The notes: generated by a model not told the origin, from the sequence alone. A stretch of DNA of 64,000 nt from an uncultured Candidatus Melainabacteria bacterium (GCA_947364235.1 CANARY010000001.1:248001-312000), one strand, 5' to 3'. Numbered from the stretch's first letter, positions 19,983 through 28,394 are shown. Program-made: numbers and translations.

Positions 19983-20356
19983 GAAAATTACTGTTAATAC
20001 TTTGCATATTAATTCTTCCGGCGCAGGCTTTTGAAGACTGTGTGATTTCTGCTGACGGCAAGCTTTCTGATATAAAGATTGAACAAAATGATATTATCGA
20101 TGTTTTTCCGCTTTACACTATAATGAATGAGAAAAATACTTTGATAGTTCATCCTTTAAAAGAAGGTAAAACAAGATTTTGTGTTTTGAAAAACGGCAAA
20201 GAAATAGTAATGTTTAATGTCGAAGTAACAGATAAAGAGACAAAAGTTGAGAATTCAGGCGGATTTGATGTGTTCTCAATAGATGCTCCGCCGGCAGAAG
20301 AAGATGATTTTGAGCTGGATTTACCTCCAGAGAGCGAGGCAAAATGGATCAATTAA
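19979..20356 (+). CDS. secreted protein with pilus-formation-like domain, inserted between fliQ and fliR
   Basis: A 125-residue protein with a signal peptide (MRKLLLILCILILPAQAF). The mature part reads like a short beta domain (DIIDVFPLYTIMNEKNTLIVHPLKEGKTRFCVLKNGKE), comparable to the N-terminal domain found in pilus and secretin-associated proteins (CpaC type). An acidic tail follows. It overlaps fliQ by 4 bp and fliR by 13 bp, so it is part of the export operon. Flagellar operons do not usually carry a gene here; its role is unknown. Confidence 0.6.
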   Translation: MRKLLLILCILILPAQAFEDCVISADGKLSDIKIEQNDIIDVFPLYTIMNEKNTLIVHPLKEGKTRFCVLKNGKEIVMFNVEVTDKETKVENSGGFDVFSIDAPPAEEDDFELDLPPESEAKWIN

Positions 20357-21123
20357 TCTCACAGATGGCGTTATTATTCCCTGAGTTTGATAAATGGTTT
20401 TCAGCAGGATTTATTGTATTTGCAAGGCTTTTAGGGTTTGTCAGGTTTGCTCCGATTTTTAACAGAAAAGAAATCGCAGGACTTGTAAAATTGGCGTTTG
20501 TGTTTCTTTTAACCATTATGCTTACTCCGATTTTGAAACCCGGAGTTCCGCCTGCAGGAATATCTCCTCTGCTTTTAATACTTCTGAATTTCGCAGTCGG
20601 AGCTATAATCGGATATATTGCACAGCTTCTTATTCTTGCAGTCGAAGCCGGCGGAGATATGATTAATACGCAAATGGGGCTTTCTTCTGCAATGGTTATG
20701 GACCCGACAACAAACAGCCAGACTTCAATTTTAAGCCGTGTTATTACGCTTCTCGGGATTTTGATTTTTATCGAACTGGGCGGGTTTTACTGGCTTTTGA
20801 ATGCGCTCATTCGAAGTTTTGAAATCTTCCCGATTTACGCAGTTACAATCCCGCTTGAAAAAATTATTAACATGGATTATTTAATAACAACTACTTCAAA
20901 CGTTTTGTATGTCGGGCTTCAAATAGCTTCTCCTGTACTGCTGGCAACACTCGGGCAGGATATTATTCTGGGTGTAATTTCAAAAACAGCGCCGCAAGTA
21001 AACGTGTTCCAGTTAAGCTTCCTGTTTAAGCCTGTATTTGGTGCAGCAATTATGATTTGGATTTTGCCGATGTTAATCGGAGTAATTTCTGATTTCTTCT
21101 TATCGTTTTCTAAGATTTATTGA
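20344..21123 (+). CDS. fliR: flagellar/type III export protein FliR
   Basis: A 259-residue polytopic membrane protein of the FliR/SctT family and typical length. Landmarks are the N-terminal FARLLGFVRFAPIFNRKEIAGLVKLA, the central QLLILAVEAGGDMINTQMGLSSAMVMDP, and the C-terminal SKTAPQVNVFQLSFLFKPVFG. It completes the FliPQR gate. flhB and flhA, often next in line, are not present; the following gene is on the other strand. Confidence 0.92.
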   Translation: MDQLISQMALLFPEFDKWFSAGFIVFARLLGFVRFAPIFNRKEIAGLVKLAFVFLLTIMLTPILKPGVPPAGISPLLLILLNFAVGAIIGYIAQLLILAVEAGGDMINTQMGLSSAMVMDPTTNSQTSILSRVITLLGILIFIELGGFYWLLNALIRSFEIFPIYAVTIPLEKIINMDYLITTTSNVLYVGLQIASPVLLATLGQDIILGVISKTAPQVNVFQLSFLFKPVFGAAIMIWILPMLIGVISDFFLSFSKIY

Positions 21124-21454
21124 GTATTTTTTTATTATAATCTTTCATTTCGTTAAGTGAGTAAAATATAGCGTTTAAATACATAAAAATTTTTATGATA
21201 TTAGTATGATAATATTCTAAATTTTTGCGCTTTTGTTTACTTAATTTAGCATAAAATGAAAAATTATTTAACATTTGAGAAAGAGAACTATGTATATAAT
21301 AAACAAATCCGTTTATATTTAATAACTTTCTTTCTAAGATTTCTAACACAAATATAAAAATATCATTTAAATTTCGTCGCATGAAATATTGTGCATAATA
21401 TTTCATGTTATTACTAATGAGTTGTTTGGCTTCTTCAATAATTTGCTGATTCAT
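21110..21454 (-). CDS. hypothetical protein, convergent with fliR
   Basis: A 114-residue, Lys/Asn/Tyr-rich, probably helical protein without signal or clear domain. Its 3' end overlaps fliR by 14 bp. Base composition is more AT-rich than its neighbours. It is divergent from the small regulator at 21594, with a palindrome between the two starts. Function unknown; the pair may form a small regulatory or toxin-antitoxin-like module, but this is speculation from arrangement alone. Confidence 0.5.
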   Translation of the reverse strand: MNQQIIEEAKQLISNNMKYYAQYFMRRNLNDIFIFVLEILERKLLNINGFVYYIHSSLSQMLNNFSFYAKLSKQKRKNLEYYHTNIIKIFMYLNAIFYSLNEMKDYNKKILNKS

Positions 21455-21495
21455 ACTATACCTTCTTAATACAATTTAAAGTTCTGTAACTCATG

Positions 21496-21511
21496 CGTGT
21501 CTAGCGACACG
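21496..21511. promoter_or_regulatory. palindrome, candidate operator between divergent genes
   Basis: CGTGTC-TAGC-GACACG is a perfect 6-bp inverted repeat lying between the start at 21454 (minus) and the HTH regulator at 21594 (plus). A TTGCCT / TACAAT promoter-like pair with an 18-bp spacer follows at 21536-21565. Autoregulation by the HTH protein is plausible but unproven. Confidence 0.4.
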
Positions 21512-21593
21512 TTATTATGTCACTATTTTAAAGCATTGCCTCATATTTGTCAACATTGCTACAATAATGAGACAAACGCAAAAGGAGAGCAAC

Positions 21594-21806
21594 GTGTCCG
21601 CAAGAGAAACTGTTAAAATAATGTTATTGAAAAGGTGCATGACAATTACAAAATTAGCTGAAAAAATGTCTGAATTTACAGGTGAAAAGTATACGCGTCA
21701 GAGTCTTTCAAATAAACTTTCAAGAAATTCATTGAAATATGATGAAGTAGAAATGATTGCTAAAATACTGAATTTCAAGATTGTTATTGAAGATGAAAAG
21801 GCTTAA
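21594..21806 (+). CDS. small helix-turn-helix regulator
   Basis: The GTG at 21594 follows AAAGGAG at 6-bp spacing and is preferred to the ATG at 21567. The 70-residue product looks like a compact XRE-type DNA-binding protein: VKIMLLKRCMTITKLAEKM, then SLSNKLSRNSLKYDEVEMIAKIL. Similar small proteins occur in mobile elements and in host genomes. Its stop overlaps the convergent secreted-protein gene by 4 bp. Confidence 0.6.
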   Translation: MSARETVKIMLLKRCMTITKLAEKMSEFTGEKYTRQSLSNKLSRNSLKYDEVEMIAKILNFKIVIEDEKA

Positions 21807-22348
21807 AGCTCAAAATATTCCGCTTTATCCAGAATTCTTTCATCTCTGTAGTAGCTGTTATACAGTTTTGCGCGTTTTACAATGTCAAACCACTTATTAT
21901 AATCATTCATAAACTCATCTTTATTTTTATTCATATAATGAATAGTAACATTGCTTTCGTAACCCACTGTAGCGCGGAAGAACTCGCATTGTCCTTTCAC
22001 GTTTTTATAATCTTGTGTGCATCGTCCTATTATGGCATCATTCGGGCTCATTTTAAGCGTTTTAAAACCGGCAGTCGGGTTTACTTTCATAAGCTTAGCC
22101 GAGCTGTTTGCAATCATAATACCGATTGGAAGTTTATTTTTATAAGAATGTACTACGACTGATTTTGTCCAATCATTAGTTCGCTGACCGTAAGGAACGT
22201 ACTGCAGAAGAGTTTCTGCGGGAGTTTTTTTGTAATACGCTTTAACCCAGTTTTCGCGTTCAGGAAACTTGATAATAATTGTTTCATAAGCGAGTGCCGG
22301 AAGTGTACAAAAGGCTAATAACAAACTAAATAAAAGGACTTTTTTCAT
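21803..22348 (-). CDS. secreted hypothetical protein
   Basis: I choose the ATG at 22348 (181 residues), giving a clean signal peptide MKKVLLFSLLLAFCTLPALA followed by YETIIIKFPERENWVKAYYKK. The mature domain has two cysteines (CTQDYKNVKGQC) that could form a disulfide. No family is recognised. It begins inside the end of the NIF3-family gene (22326), so the two are probably coupled. Confidence 0.6.
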   Translation of the reverse strand: MKKVLLFSLLLAFCTLPALAYETIIIKFPERENWVKAYYKKTPAETLLQYVPYGQRTNDWTKSVVVHSYKNKLPIGIMIANSSAKLMKVNPTAGFKTLKMSPNDAIIGRCTQDYKNVKGQCEFFRATVGYESNVTIHYMNKNKDEFMNDYNKWFDIVKRAKLYNSYYRDERILDKAEYFEL

Positions 22349-23108
22349 CAGCGACAATTCCTTCTATTCCTGTAATTTCTCTTAAAAGCTCCGGTGCAAA
22401 GATTTCGCTTTCGAAATGTCCGATGTCAAATACAACAGATTTAGCTTCAAGCGCAGTATGGAATTTTAAATCACCTGTAACAAAAGCATCGGTTTTTCCA
22501 ATAAATTCAGAACCTGAGCCGGCGCAAAAACCGATTGTCTGAACGGTTTTTGCGCCGCAGTTGTTTACATACCTCAAACGAGGCGAGATTGTTAAAAGCT
22601 TTTCGCGAAGCTCTTCAACTGTAATGGGAGCTTCGAGTTCTACAATCCTTGCAAAACCTTCGTTTCGTGTTTTTTTGAACCCGAGTTTTTTGATTAAAAT
22701 ATCTGTTGTGCCGCCTTCTGCAAGGTCTAAGTTTGTATGCGCACAATAAATGTTTATATCTTTGTATTCTAAAGGAACATAAAACAAAGGATGGTGCGAA
22801 ATTATCATATCACAGCCTTTTTCGCGCGCTTGACGTACAACGTCATCAGTGACAGTTAGAGCGAATAATATTTTGTTTATCTCTTCCGCCTGTGCAATCA
22901 AAGATTGCTCCGCTCCTTCGCTAACGCTTTGTCGCAACGGCGGTATCGTAGAGTTTTGCGCTCTGCTTGTATTGCTCACGCAGCACGACCCCGGCGCTCC
23001 ACACCAACTGCGCATTATATTTACCACCCAGCCTGAACAATCCCACTTCTCCTGAGTTTCAAGCGGTGCAAACTCTTCTATCTTACGGACAATATCGTAT
23101 TTATTCAA
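22326..23108 (-). CDS. NIF3/DUF34-family metal-binding protein with an in-frame insertion
   Basis: The best start is TTG at 23108: it follows GGAGG by 6 bp and overlaps the coaBC stop by 8 bp. The ~260-residue protein has the NIF3 pattern: EKWDCSG near the N-terminus, ALTVTDDVVRQAREKGCDMIISHHPLFY, AHTNLDLAEGG, and a C-terminal TGDLKFHTALEAKSVVFDIGHFESE. Family members bind two metal ions; biochemical function is debated. Between WDCSG and INKILFALTVT there are about 50 residues that normal relatives lack, encoded by a repeat also found at 49.2 kb. The frame is kept. Confidence 0.8.
   Translation of the reverse strand: MNKYDIVRKIEEFAPLETQEKWDCSGWVVNIMRSWCGAPGSCCVSNTSRAQNSTIPPLRQSVSEGAEQSLIAQAEEINKILFALTVTDDVVRQAREKGCDMIISHHPLFYVPLEYKDINIYCAHTNLDLAEGGTTDILIKKLGFKKTRNEGFARIVELEAPITVEELREKLLTISPRLRYVNNCGAKTVQTIGFCAGSGSEFIGKTDAFVTGDLKFHTALEAKSVVFDIGHFESEIFAPELLREITGIEGIVADEKSPFI
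22888..23035. repeat. repeat element inserted in the NIF3 coding sequence
   Basis: The left part of this stretch, beginning GCCTGTGCAATC and continuing through AGATTGCTCCGCTCCTTCGCT to CAACGGCG, is closely matched by intergenic DNA at 49196-49262. The rest (to about 23035) is GC-richer than the surroundings and encodes the residues missing from NIF3 relatives. Exact right boundary is estimated from the protein comparison. Confidence 0.6.
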
Positions 23109-24519
23109 AAATTTCCTCCAGAATACGTTTTGCAATGTTTTCTTTTGTATCTTTTTCAATGTGTTTTATATTGAGCGATTTGTCAATGATGTAAACTTCG
23201 TTTTTATCAACATTAAATCCGATGTCTTTTCTGGAGATGTCATTTGCAATAAGAAAATCGCATCCTTTTTTCTGAATTTTAGCTTTTGCGTTTTCAAGCA
23301 GGTTTTCTGACTCTGCACAAAAACCTGCAATTATAGGAACTTTTCCCTCTCCTACGGGGAGGGTGCCTGAAAGGCAGGAGGGGGTTAATTTCATCGCGCA
23401 AATTTCTTTTAATATATCCGGATTTTCGACGAGTTTAAGCGTAAGACAATTCTCTTTCCTCGTTCCTTGTGGGTTGGCGAATGGGTCAGTGTCGAAATCG
23501 TCCTCCCCTCGCCCCTTGTGGGAGAGGGGTTGGGGGTGAGGGGTACCCTTCTTAATCTTTTGTTCTGAAATATTTTCAACCCTGTAATCTGAAACCGCTG
23601 CTGCCATTATTACACAATCCTGTGCTGAGAGATTTTCTTTAACCGCTTTTTCCATTTCTAAAGCAGAGTCTGCAACAATGTTTTTATACGGTTTTTCGAC
23701 TTTGAAAGTTGAGATAAGAGTTACTTCTGCGCCCATTTTATACGCATTATCAGCAAGTGCAATTCCCATTTTACCGGAAGACGCGTTTGTAATATACCTT
23801 ACTGGGTCTATTTTTTCACGAGTTCCGCCTGCTGTAATAAGAATTTTTTTACCTTTTAATTTGTGAATTCCTTCTCCTGCTGTGAGCGGATTTTCGGTAG
23901 GGCATGAGCCCGTAAGGTGGAGGTCGGACGTTACTCCGCTGACACTCCGAACAATCCAAGACGGGGTGTCCGAAGGACAGGAGGAGGTTAATATTTCAAT
24001 AGTTTTATCAAAAATTTCATCAGGCTCTTTCATCCTGCCGACTCCGTTTGTTCCGCAGGCAAGAAAACCGCTTTCCGGTTCTAAAACATTATAACCATGT
24101 GATTTCAGCTTAGATAAATTATCTTGAACAAAAGGATTGTTCCACATATTTTCGTTCATTGCCGGAACGACTAAAATTGGTTTTGAAAACGCACACGCAG
24201 TAGATAACAGAAGATTATCGCAAATTCCGTTTGCAATTTTTCCAATCGTATTGGCGCTTGCAGGTGCTATAACAAAGATATCAGCTTCAGTAAGCGCAAT
24301 ATGTTCAGGTTTAAATTCATCAATTTCAAAATTGTCGACATAAACCTCGTTACATGAAAGCGTTTGAAGAGTAAGCTTTGTAACGAAATTCAAAGCATTA
24401 GGAGTTACAACAACACGAACGCTTGCTCCTGCTTGTTTATAAAGCCTGATTAGAGGACAGATTTTGTACGCTGCAATTCCGCCTGTTATCCCTATTAAAA
24501 TGTTTTTGTTTTTTAACAT
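23101..24519 (-). CDS. coaBC: bifunctional phosphopantothenoylcysteine decarboxylase/synthase with three in-frame insertions
   Basis: CoaBC converts 4'-phosphopantothenate and cysteine to 4'-phosphopantetheine in coenzyme A synthesis. The N-terminal flavoprotein domain starts ILIGITGGIAAYKICPLIR and includes PAMNENMW and the ACGTNGVGRM region. The synthase domain has ILITAGGTREKIDPVRYITNASSGKMG and the KIKK lysine motif. At 472 residues it is about 65 longer than usual. The excess is in three blocks: about 40 residues between the domains, about 33 after KIKK, and about 16 after EICAMK. Each coincides with a GC-rich palindromic repeat. All conserved motifs and the frame survive. Confidence 0.93.
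   Translation of the reverse strand: MLKNKNILIGITGGIAAYKICPLIRLYKQAGASVRVVVTPNALNFVTKLTLQTLSCNEVYVDNFEIDEFKPEHIALTEADIFVIAPASANTIGKIANGICDNLLLSTACAFSKPILVVPAMNENMWNNPFVQDNLSKLKSHGYNVLEPESGFLACGTNGVGRMKEPDEIFDKTIEILTSSCPSDTPSWIVRSVSGVTSDLHLTGSCPTENPLTAGEGIHKLKGKKILITAGGTREKIDPVRYITNASSGKMGIALADNAYKMGAEVTLISTFKVEKPYKNIVADSALEMEKAVKENLSAQDCVIMAAAVSDYRVENISEQKIKKGTPHPQPLSHKGRGEDDFDTDPFANPQGTRKENCLTLKLVENPDILKEICAMKLTPSCLSGTLPVGEGKVPIIAGFCAESENLLENAKAKIQKKGCDFLIANDISRKDIGFNVDKNEVYIIDKSLNIKHIEKDTKENIAKRILEEIFE
23341..23388. repeat. palindromic repeat within coaBC (C-terminal copy)
   Basis: A GC-rich block with inverted segments (CCTCTCC / GGGGAGG, GCCT-GAA-AGGC) that ends CAGGAGGGGGTTAAT on the plus strand. 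It shares that ending, with small changes, with the copy at 23870-23992. It encodes LTPSCLSGTLPVGEGK, absent from other CoaBC proteins. Confidence 0.65.
23446..23546. repeat. palindromic repeat within coaBC (middle copy)
   Basis: Contains CTCCCCTCGCCCCTTGTGGG then AGAGGGGTTGGGGGTGAGG, a REP-like palindrome, plus about 45 bp more. It encodes the string TPHPQPLSHKGRGE and following residues, directly after the KIKK motif. A degenerate relative lies between genes at 48580-48625. Confidence 0.65.
23870..23992. repeat. palindromic repeat within coaBC (inter-domain copy)
   Basis: A GC-rich stretch at the junction of the two CoaBC domains encoding about 40 extra residues. Its right end (GTGTCCGAAGGACAGGAGGA) matches the copy at 23341-23388. 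Boundaries are estimated from the protein comparison. Confidence 0.6.
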
Positions 24520-24611
24520 AAGCTTATTATACCATGAGCTTATAAAAAATTTTTAATTTTTCCACAAGCTCATTGATACGGTTTCAAAGCCTTCCATGGT
24601 ATACTTAAACT

Positions 24612-25619
24612 ATGCTGACTTCTGACGAAAAATATATGAAAATGTGTTTTAAACTCGCAAAACGAGGTGCCGGGCGGGTTGCACCTAATCCGATGGTCGG
24701 ATGTGCGGTTCTGGATAAAAACGGAAAAGTAGTTTCAAAAGGTTACCACAAAAAATACGGTGAAAACCACGCAGAACGTGATGCTTTGCTGAAATTAAAA
24801 AATAACGAAGCAGAAGGCGGAACTCTCTATGTAAATTTAGAGCCTTGCTCGCACTATGGTAAGACTCCGCCGTGTGTTGACCTTATTATAGAAAGAAAAT
24901 TAGCACGTGTAGTAATCGGGATGAAAGACGTTAACCCTAAGGTTGACGGGATTGCTAAACTTGAAGCAGCAGGAATAAAAGTTGATTATGTTTTAGAAGA
25001 AGAAGCAAAGTTTTTAAATAGGCAGTTTATTAAGAATATGACTAAAAAGCTGCCTTATGTTGTCTTGAAAACTGCAGCTACAATGGATGGTAAAATTGCT
25101 TCCAAAACAGGCTCTTCAAAATGGATTACTTCAGCTGATTCAAGAAATCTTGTATATAATATGAGAAAACAGTTTGATTGTATTATGACCAGCTCAAATA
25201 CTGTTATTGCAGATAATCCGGAGATGAAACATAAGTTTAAATGTATTTTAGACAAAGATTTGAGAACAGATAAAAATGCAAAAATTTATCAGCAGGGAGG
25301 TTTTTATATAGCATCACGCGAAAATACCCCTTTAAAAAACGACCAGTTGGATATTGAAGCTGTTTTGAAAGAACTTTATTCAAAAGGGATTTATTCAGTT
25401 TTTATAGAATGCGGAGGCACATTAGCAGGCTCAATGTTAAAAAATGGGCTGATTGATGAAGTGTATCAATTTATCGCACCTAAAATTTTAAATGATAATG
25501 AAGGCTTTAGCTGTTTTAACGGGGATAAAATTACAGAAATTTCGCAGGCAAAAAACTTCAAAATATATGAAGTAAAGCAAGTTGGAGCTGATATTTTAAT
25601 AAAATCTATACCATTTTAA
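24612..25619 (+). CDS. ribD: bifunctional riboflavin biosynthesis deaminase/reductase
   Basis: RibD carries out the second and third steps of riboflavin synthesis. The N-terminal cytidine-deaminase-like domain has H53-A-E55 and the zinc cysteines C79 and C88 in EPCSHYGKTPPC. The reductase domain has TAATMDGKIASKTGSSKWITSADSR and ends with IECGGTLAGSMLKNGLIDEVYQFIAPKIL. At 335 residues it is slightly short, mainly in the middle of the reductase domain. It stands alone with no other rib gene nearby and no FMN riboswitch is visible upstream. Confidence 0.93.
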   Translation: MLTSDEKYMKMCFKLAKRGAGRVAPNPMVGCAVLDKNGKVVSKGYHKKYGENHAERDALLKLKNNEAEGGTLYVNLEPCSHYGKTPPCVDLIIERKLARVVIGMKDVNPKVDGIAKLEAAGIKVDYVLEEEAKFLNRQFIKNMTKKLPYVVLKTAATMDGKIASKTGSSKWITSADSRNLVYNMRKQFDCIMTSSNTVIADNPEMKHKFKCILDKDLRTDKNAKIYQQGGFYIASRENTPLKNDQLDIEAVLKELYSKGIYSVFIECGGTLAGSMLKNGLIDEVYQFIAPKILNDNEGFSCFNGDKITEISQAKNFKIYEVKQVGADILIKSIPF

Positions 25620-26199
25620 AATCTTGTGCAAATTCAGGTCTTTGATTTGCGTAATTTGCTTGGCCGTCAGTTTCGATTCTTCTTCTTTCAAGCTGAACTT
25701 GACCGTTTTTAACGATTTCTTGAAGCTGGCCGAGATTTTGTTCTAAGTTTGTAAGAACTTGCTCTGCGTAAATGTTTGCACCGTCTTTAATTCTTGAAAC
25801 TTCGTCTAAAGCTTGAGCTCTAACACTTTCAGCTTCATCCATTGCTTTGCGTTTAATTTCTTCGCAATCAGTGATAACCTGTTCTTTAATTTTTTCTGCT
25901 TCTCTTTGAACAGCTCTTAATAAATCAGATTCGCTAAGAAGCCTGTTTGCTTCTGACTGAGCATCTGCAACGACTTTTTCAGCTCTTTGCTGAGCTTCAT
26001 ACTGAAGTTCGTCTTTACGTCTTAAAAGAGCTCTTGCTTCTTTTATTTCATCAGGAAGAGCTGCATATAATTTGTCAAGAATGTTTGTTACAGTGTCTTT
26101 TTTTACAACAGAAAAACCTAGAAGCGGAAAACCTTTATTATCAAGTGCTTCTTCTAATTCGTTCATTAAACCGTAAATAACATCTTGCTGTGAATTCAT
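25606..26199 (-). CDS. coiled-coil protein resembling DivIVA/ATP-synthase-b-type scaffolds
   Basis: The 197-residue product has a short N-terminal segment (DVIYGLMNELEEALDNKGFPLLGFSVVKKDTVTN) and then a long helix rich in Ala, Glu, Lys and Gln from about residue 55 to 165. The pattern QRAEKVVADAQSEANRLLSES is typical of DivIVA-like or F0 subunit b-like coiled coils. No membrane segment is seen. A cell-division or polar scaffold role is possible. Its 3' end overlaps ribD by 14 bp on the other strand. Confidence 0.65.
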   Translation of the reverse strand: MNSQQDVIYGLMNELEEALDNKGFPLLGFSVVKKDTVTNILDKLYAALPDEIKEARALLRRKDELQYEAQQRAEKVVADAQSEANRLLSESDLLRAVQREAEKIKEQVITDCEEIKRKAMDEAESVRAQALDEVSRIKDGANIYAEQVLTNLEQNLGQLQEIVKNGQVQLERRRIETDGQANYANQRPEFAQDFKMV

Positions 26200-26271
26200 T
26201 TTTTACTCCGTTTTTTTATGATAGTTAACAAAATTGTACAACAAACGGAGGAGAAAAGTCAACGCATGGAG

Positions 26272-26634
26272 TTAGCTGTTGAAAAGGTCTTCTATATTTT
26301 TAATGTCTCGCTCTATTGTTACAATAATTGCACTAATAAGCTTGTTGACTTCGCCTGTGTTTACCATGCACAAATTTTTATCAAGAAAGAATTTTCTTGC
26401 AAGAAGTTTTGTAAGCAGCCCGTAGCTGAGAACTGAGCTGTATTTTTGAATATCGTTTTTAGTTTTCAGCATTTTTTTATATGATTCAGGTAATGATGCG
26501 ATAATGCAGCAAGTTATATCGTCAATTTTTCTTTTTTTTATCAAATTGTAGCTGAAAAATTTGAATTCTGCGTCAAAATTTATAATTTTTTGTAATTTTT
26601 TTAAATAATCTTTTATTGCAATTATATCTGCCAT
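26272..26634 (-). CDS. hypothetical protein
   Basis: A 120-residue lysine- and isoleucine-rich protein, predicted helical, with no signal peptide. An AGAGG site precedes the ATG. I do not recognise a family. It lies between the coiled-coil gene and rpe, divergent from rpe with a 78-bp gap. Confidence 0.5.
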   Translation of the reverse strand: MADIIAIKDYLKKLQKIINFDAEFKFFSYNLIKKRKIDDITCCIIASLPESYKKMLKTKNDIQKYSSVLSYGLLTKLLARKFFLDKNLCMVNTGEVNKLISAIIVTIERDIKNIEDLFNS

Positions 26635-26712
26635 ACTAGCCTCTTCTTCTGCCTATTTTCATATTATAAGCGAAGTTGCTCAAAATAACAATATGTATGT
26701 TAAAATTAGAAT

Positions 26713-27357
26713 ATGAACGATATAATAATTTCACCTTCAATATTATCTGCAGATTTTGCAAATCTTGAAATGGAGCTGAAAGCTTTGAAACAAGCCGGAG
26801 CAAAATGGGTTCATATTGATGTAATGGATGGTCATTTTGTACCGAATATTACAATTGGCGTCCCTGTTGTAAACTCTTTGCGCAAAGTTACTGATTTGGT
26901 ATTAGATACGCATTTGATGATTGATAATCCTGAAAAATACGTTGAAGCGTTTGCAAAAGCTGGCTCGGATATTATTACTTTTCATTTTGAAGCTGTGAGA
27001 AATATCAGCCATGCGGTTGAGGTTATTTCTCTTATAAAATCTTTTGGAGTTAAAGCAGGAGTTTCTATTAAGCCTAAAACAGCGCCTGAAGAAATTCTGC
27101 CTTTGCTTGATAAAGTTGATTTGCTCCTTGTAATGACAGTAGAACCGGGTTTTGGCGGGCAGGAGTTTATGCACGACTGCGCGATGAAAATTCCTGTTAT
27201 TAAAGATAATGCGCCGGAAGGTTTGATTATTCAAGTCGATGGCGGAGTTAATAACCTGACTTCAAAAATATGTACTTCTTTAGGTGCAAACTCACTTGTT
27301 GCAGGAAGTTATATTTTTAAAAACGATTACAAAAAAGCGATTGAGAGTTTGTATTAA
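26713..27357 (+). CDS. rpe: ribulose-phosphate 3-epimerase
   Basis: Rpe interconverts ribulose 5-phosphate and xylulose 5-phosphate in the pentose phosphate pathway. The 214-residue TIM barrel shows SPSILSADFANLE, VHIDVMDGHFVPNITIG, DTHLMI and VEPGFGGQEF, with the expected metal- and phosphate-binding residues, and VDGGVNNLTS near the end. Length and motifs are standard. Confidence 0.95.
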   Translation: MNDIIISPSILSADFANLEMELKALKQAGAKWVHIDVMDGHFVPNITIGVPVVNSLRKVTDLVLDTHLMIDNPEKYVEAFAKAGSDIITFHFEAVRNISHAVEVISLIKSFGVKAGVSIKPKTAPEEILPLLDKVDLLLVMTVEPGFGGQEFMHDCAMKIPVIKDNAPEGLIIQVDGGVNNLTSKICTSLGANSLVAGSYIFKNDYKKAIESLY

Positions 27358-27412
27358 ATTTACCCCCTTTTTGCTTATTCCATTTTTTGAAAAAAAGCTT
27401 TACAATAATTTT

Positions 27413-28360
27413 ATGGAAAATGTCTTAAAGATAAAAAATTTAAACCTCTTTTTTGGAGAAAATCAGGCATTATATGATGTAAATCTCGAGCTGCAAAAAG
27501 GTGTTATGCACGCGCTTGTAGGCGAGTCAGGATGCGGTAAAACAATGACAGCAATGTCGGTAATACGTTTGCTGCCTAAATCAGCAGAGATTAAATCCGG
27601 AGAAATTCTGTTCGGTGGTGAGAATTTACTTGAGTACAAAGAACGCCGGATGAGGGATTTGAGAGGAAATAAAATTGCGCTGATTCCTCAAGACCCTATG
27701 ACTTCTCTTAACCCTTTGTATACAATCGGAAATCAGCTTACGGAGTCAATAAGAGTACATTCAAAAGTTTCTGAACGACAGGCTCTCAGAAAAGCGCGTG
27801 AAGTTATGGATTTAGTCTGTATTCCTGATATAGACAGCAAATTGAACTTTTATCCGCATGAATTTTCTGGAGGAATGAAACAAAGGATTATAATTGCAAT
27901 GGCTCTTGCCTGCAATGCTGAACTGATTATTGCAGACGAGCCGACGACTGCTCTTGATGTAACAATCCAAAAACAGATTATGGATTTACTTGATGAAATT
28001 AAAAAAGAGTTTGGAGTGACTATTCTTTTGATATCCCATGATTTGGCGCTTGTTAGTAATTATGCTGATGCTGTTTCAGTAATGTACTCAGGGCATGTTG
28101 TTGAAGAAGCGCCTGCTAAAGATTTCTTTAAAAATCCGATACATCCTTATTCAATCGCGCTTCTAAACTCGCTTCCGACAAGAAATCCTGCCTTGAAGCT
28201 TAAAACAATTGAAGGCGCTCCTCCTTCTATTCAAGAGCATGTTTTCGGGTGTAAATTCCACCCGCGCTGTGATTATGCAAAAGACGGAGTCTGTGAAATG
28301 AAAACTCCTGAGCTTACAGAACGTAAACCTTATCATTACTGTGCATGCTGGGTAAGATAA
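27413..28360 (+). CDS. oligopeptide/dipeptide-type ABC transporter ATP-binding protein (OppD/DppD family), orphan
   Basis: The ATG at 27413 gives a 315-residue ATPase beginning MENVLKIKNLNLFFGENQAL; a longer frame to 27284 only overlaps rpe. The Walker A is GESGCGKT, the signature is FSGGMKQR, and Walker B is ELIIADEPTTALD. The C-terminal cysteine-containing OppD/DppD extension (GCKFHPRCDYAKDGVCEMKTPEL) is present. This family energises peptide or nickel import. No permease, binding protein or partner ATPase is near, which is unusual. Confidence 0.85.
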   Translation: MENVLKIKNLNLFFGENQALYDVNLELQKGVMHALVGESGCGKTMTAMSVIRLLPKSAEIKSGEILFGGENLLEYKERRMRDLRGNKIALIPQDPMTSLNPLYTIGNQLTESIRVHSKVSERQALRKAREVMDLVCIPDIDSKLNFYPHEFSGGMKQRIIIAMALACNAELIIADEPTTALDVTIQKQIMDLLDEIKKEFGVTILLISHDLALVSNYADAVSVMYSGHVVEEAPAKDFFKNPIHPYSIALLNSLPTRNPALKLKTIEGAPPSIQEHVFGCKFHPRCDYAKDGVCEMKTPELTERKPYHYCACWVR

Positions 28361-28394
28361 TTTATTTTTCGATAAAAAGTGTTATAATATAAGT

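Noticed and set aside
17254-21123. A virulence-type injectisome rather than flagellar genes
   Set aside because: A FliO-like gene is present and sigma-28 promoters are nearby; needle, secretin and effector-chaperone genes are absent. The assignment remains open because fliP lacks a signal peptide.
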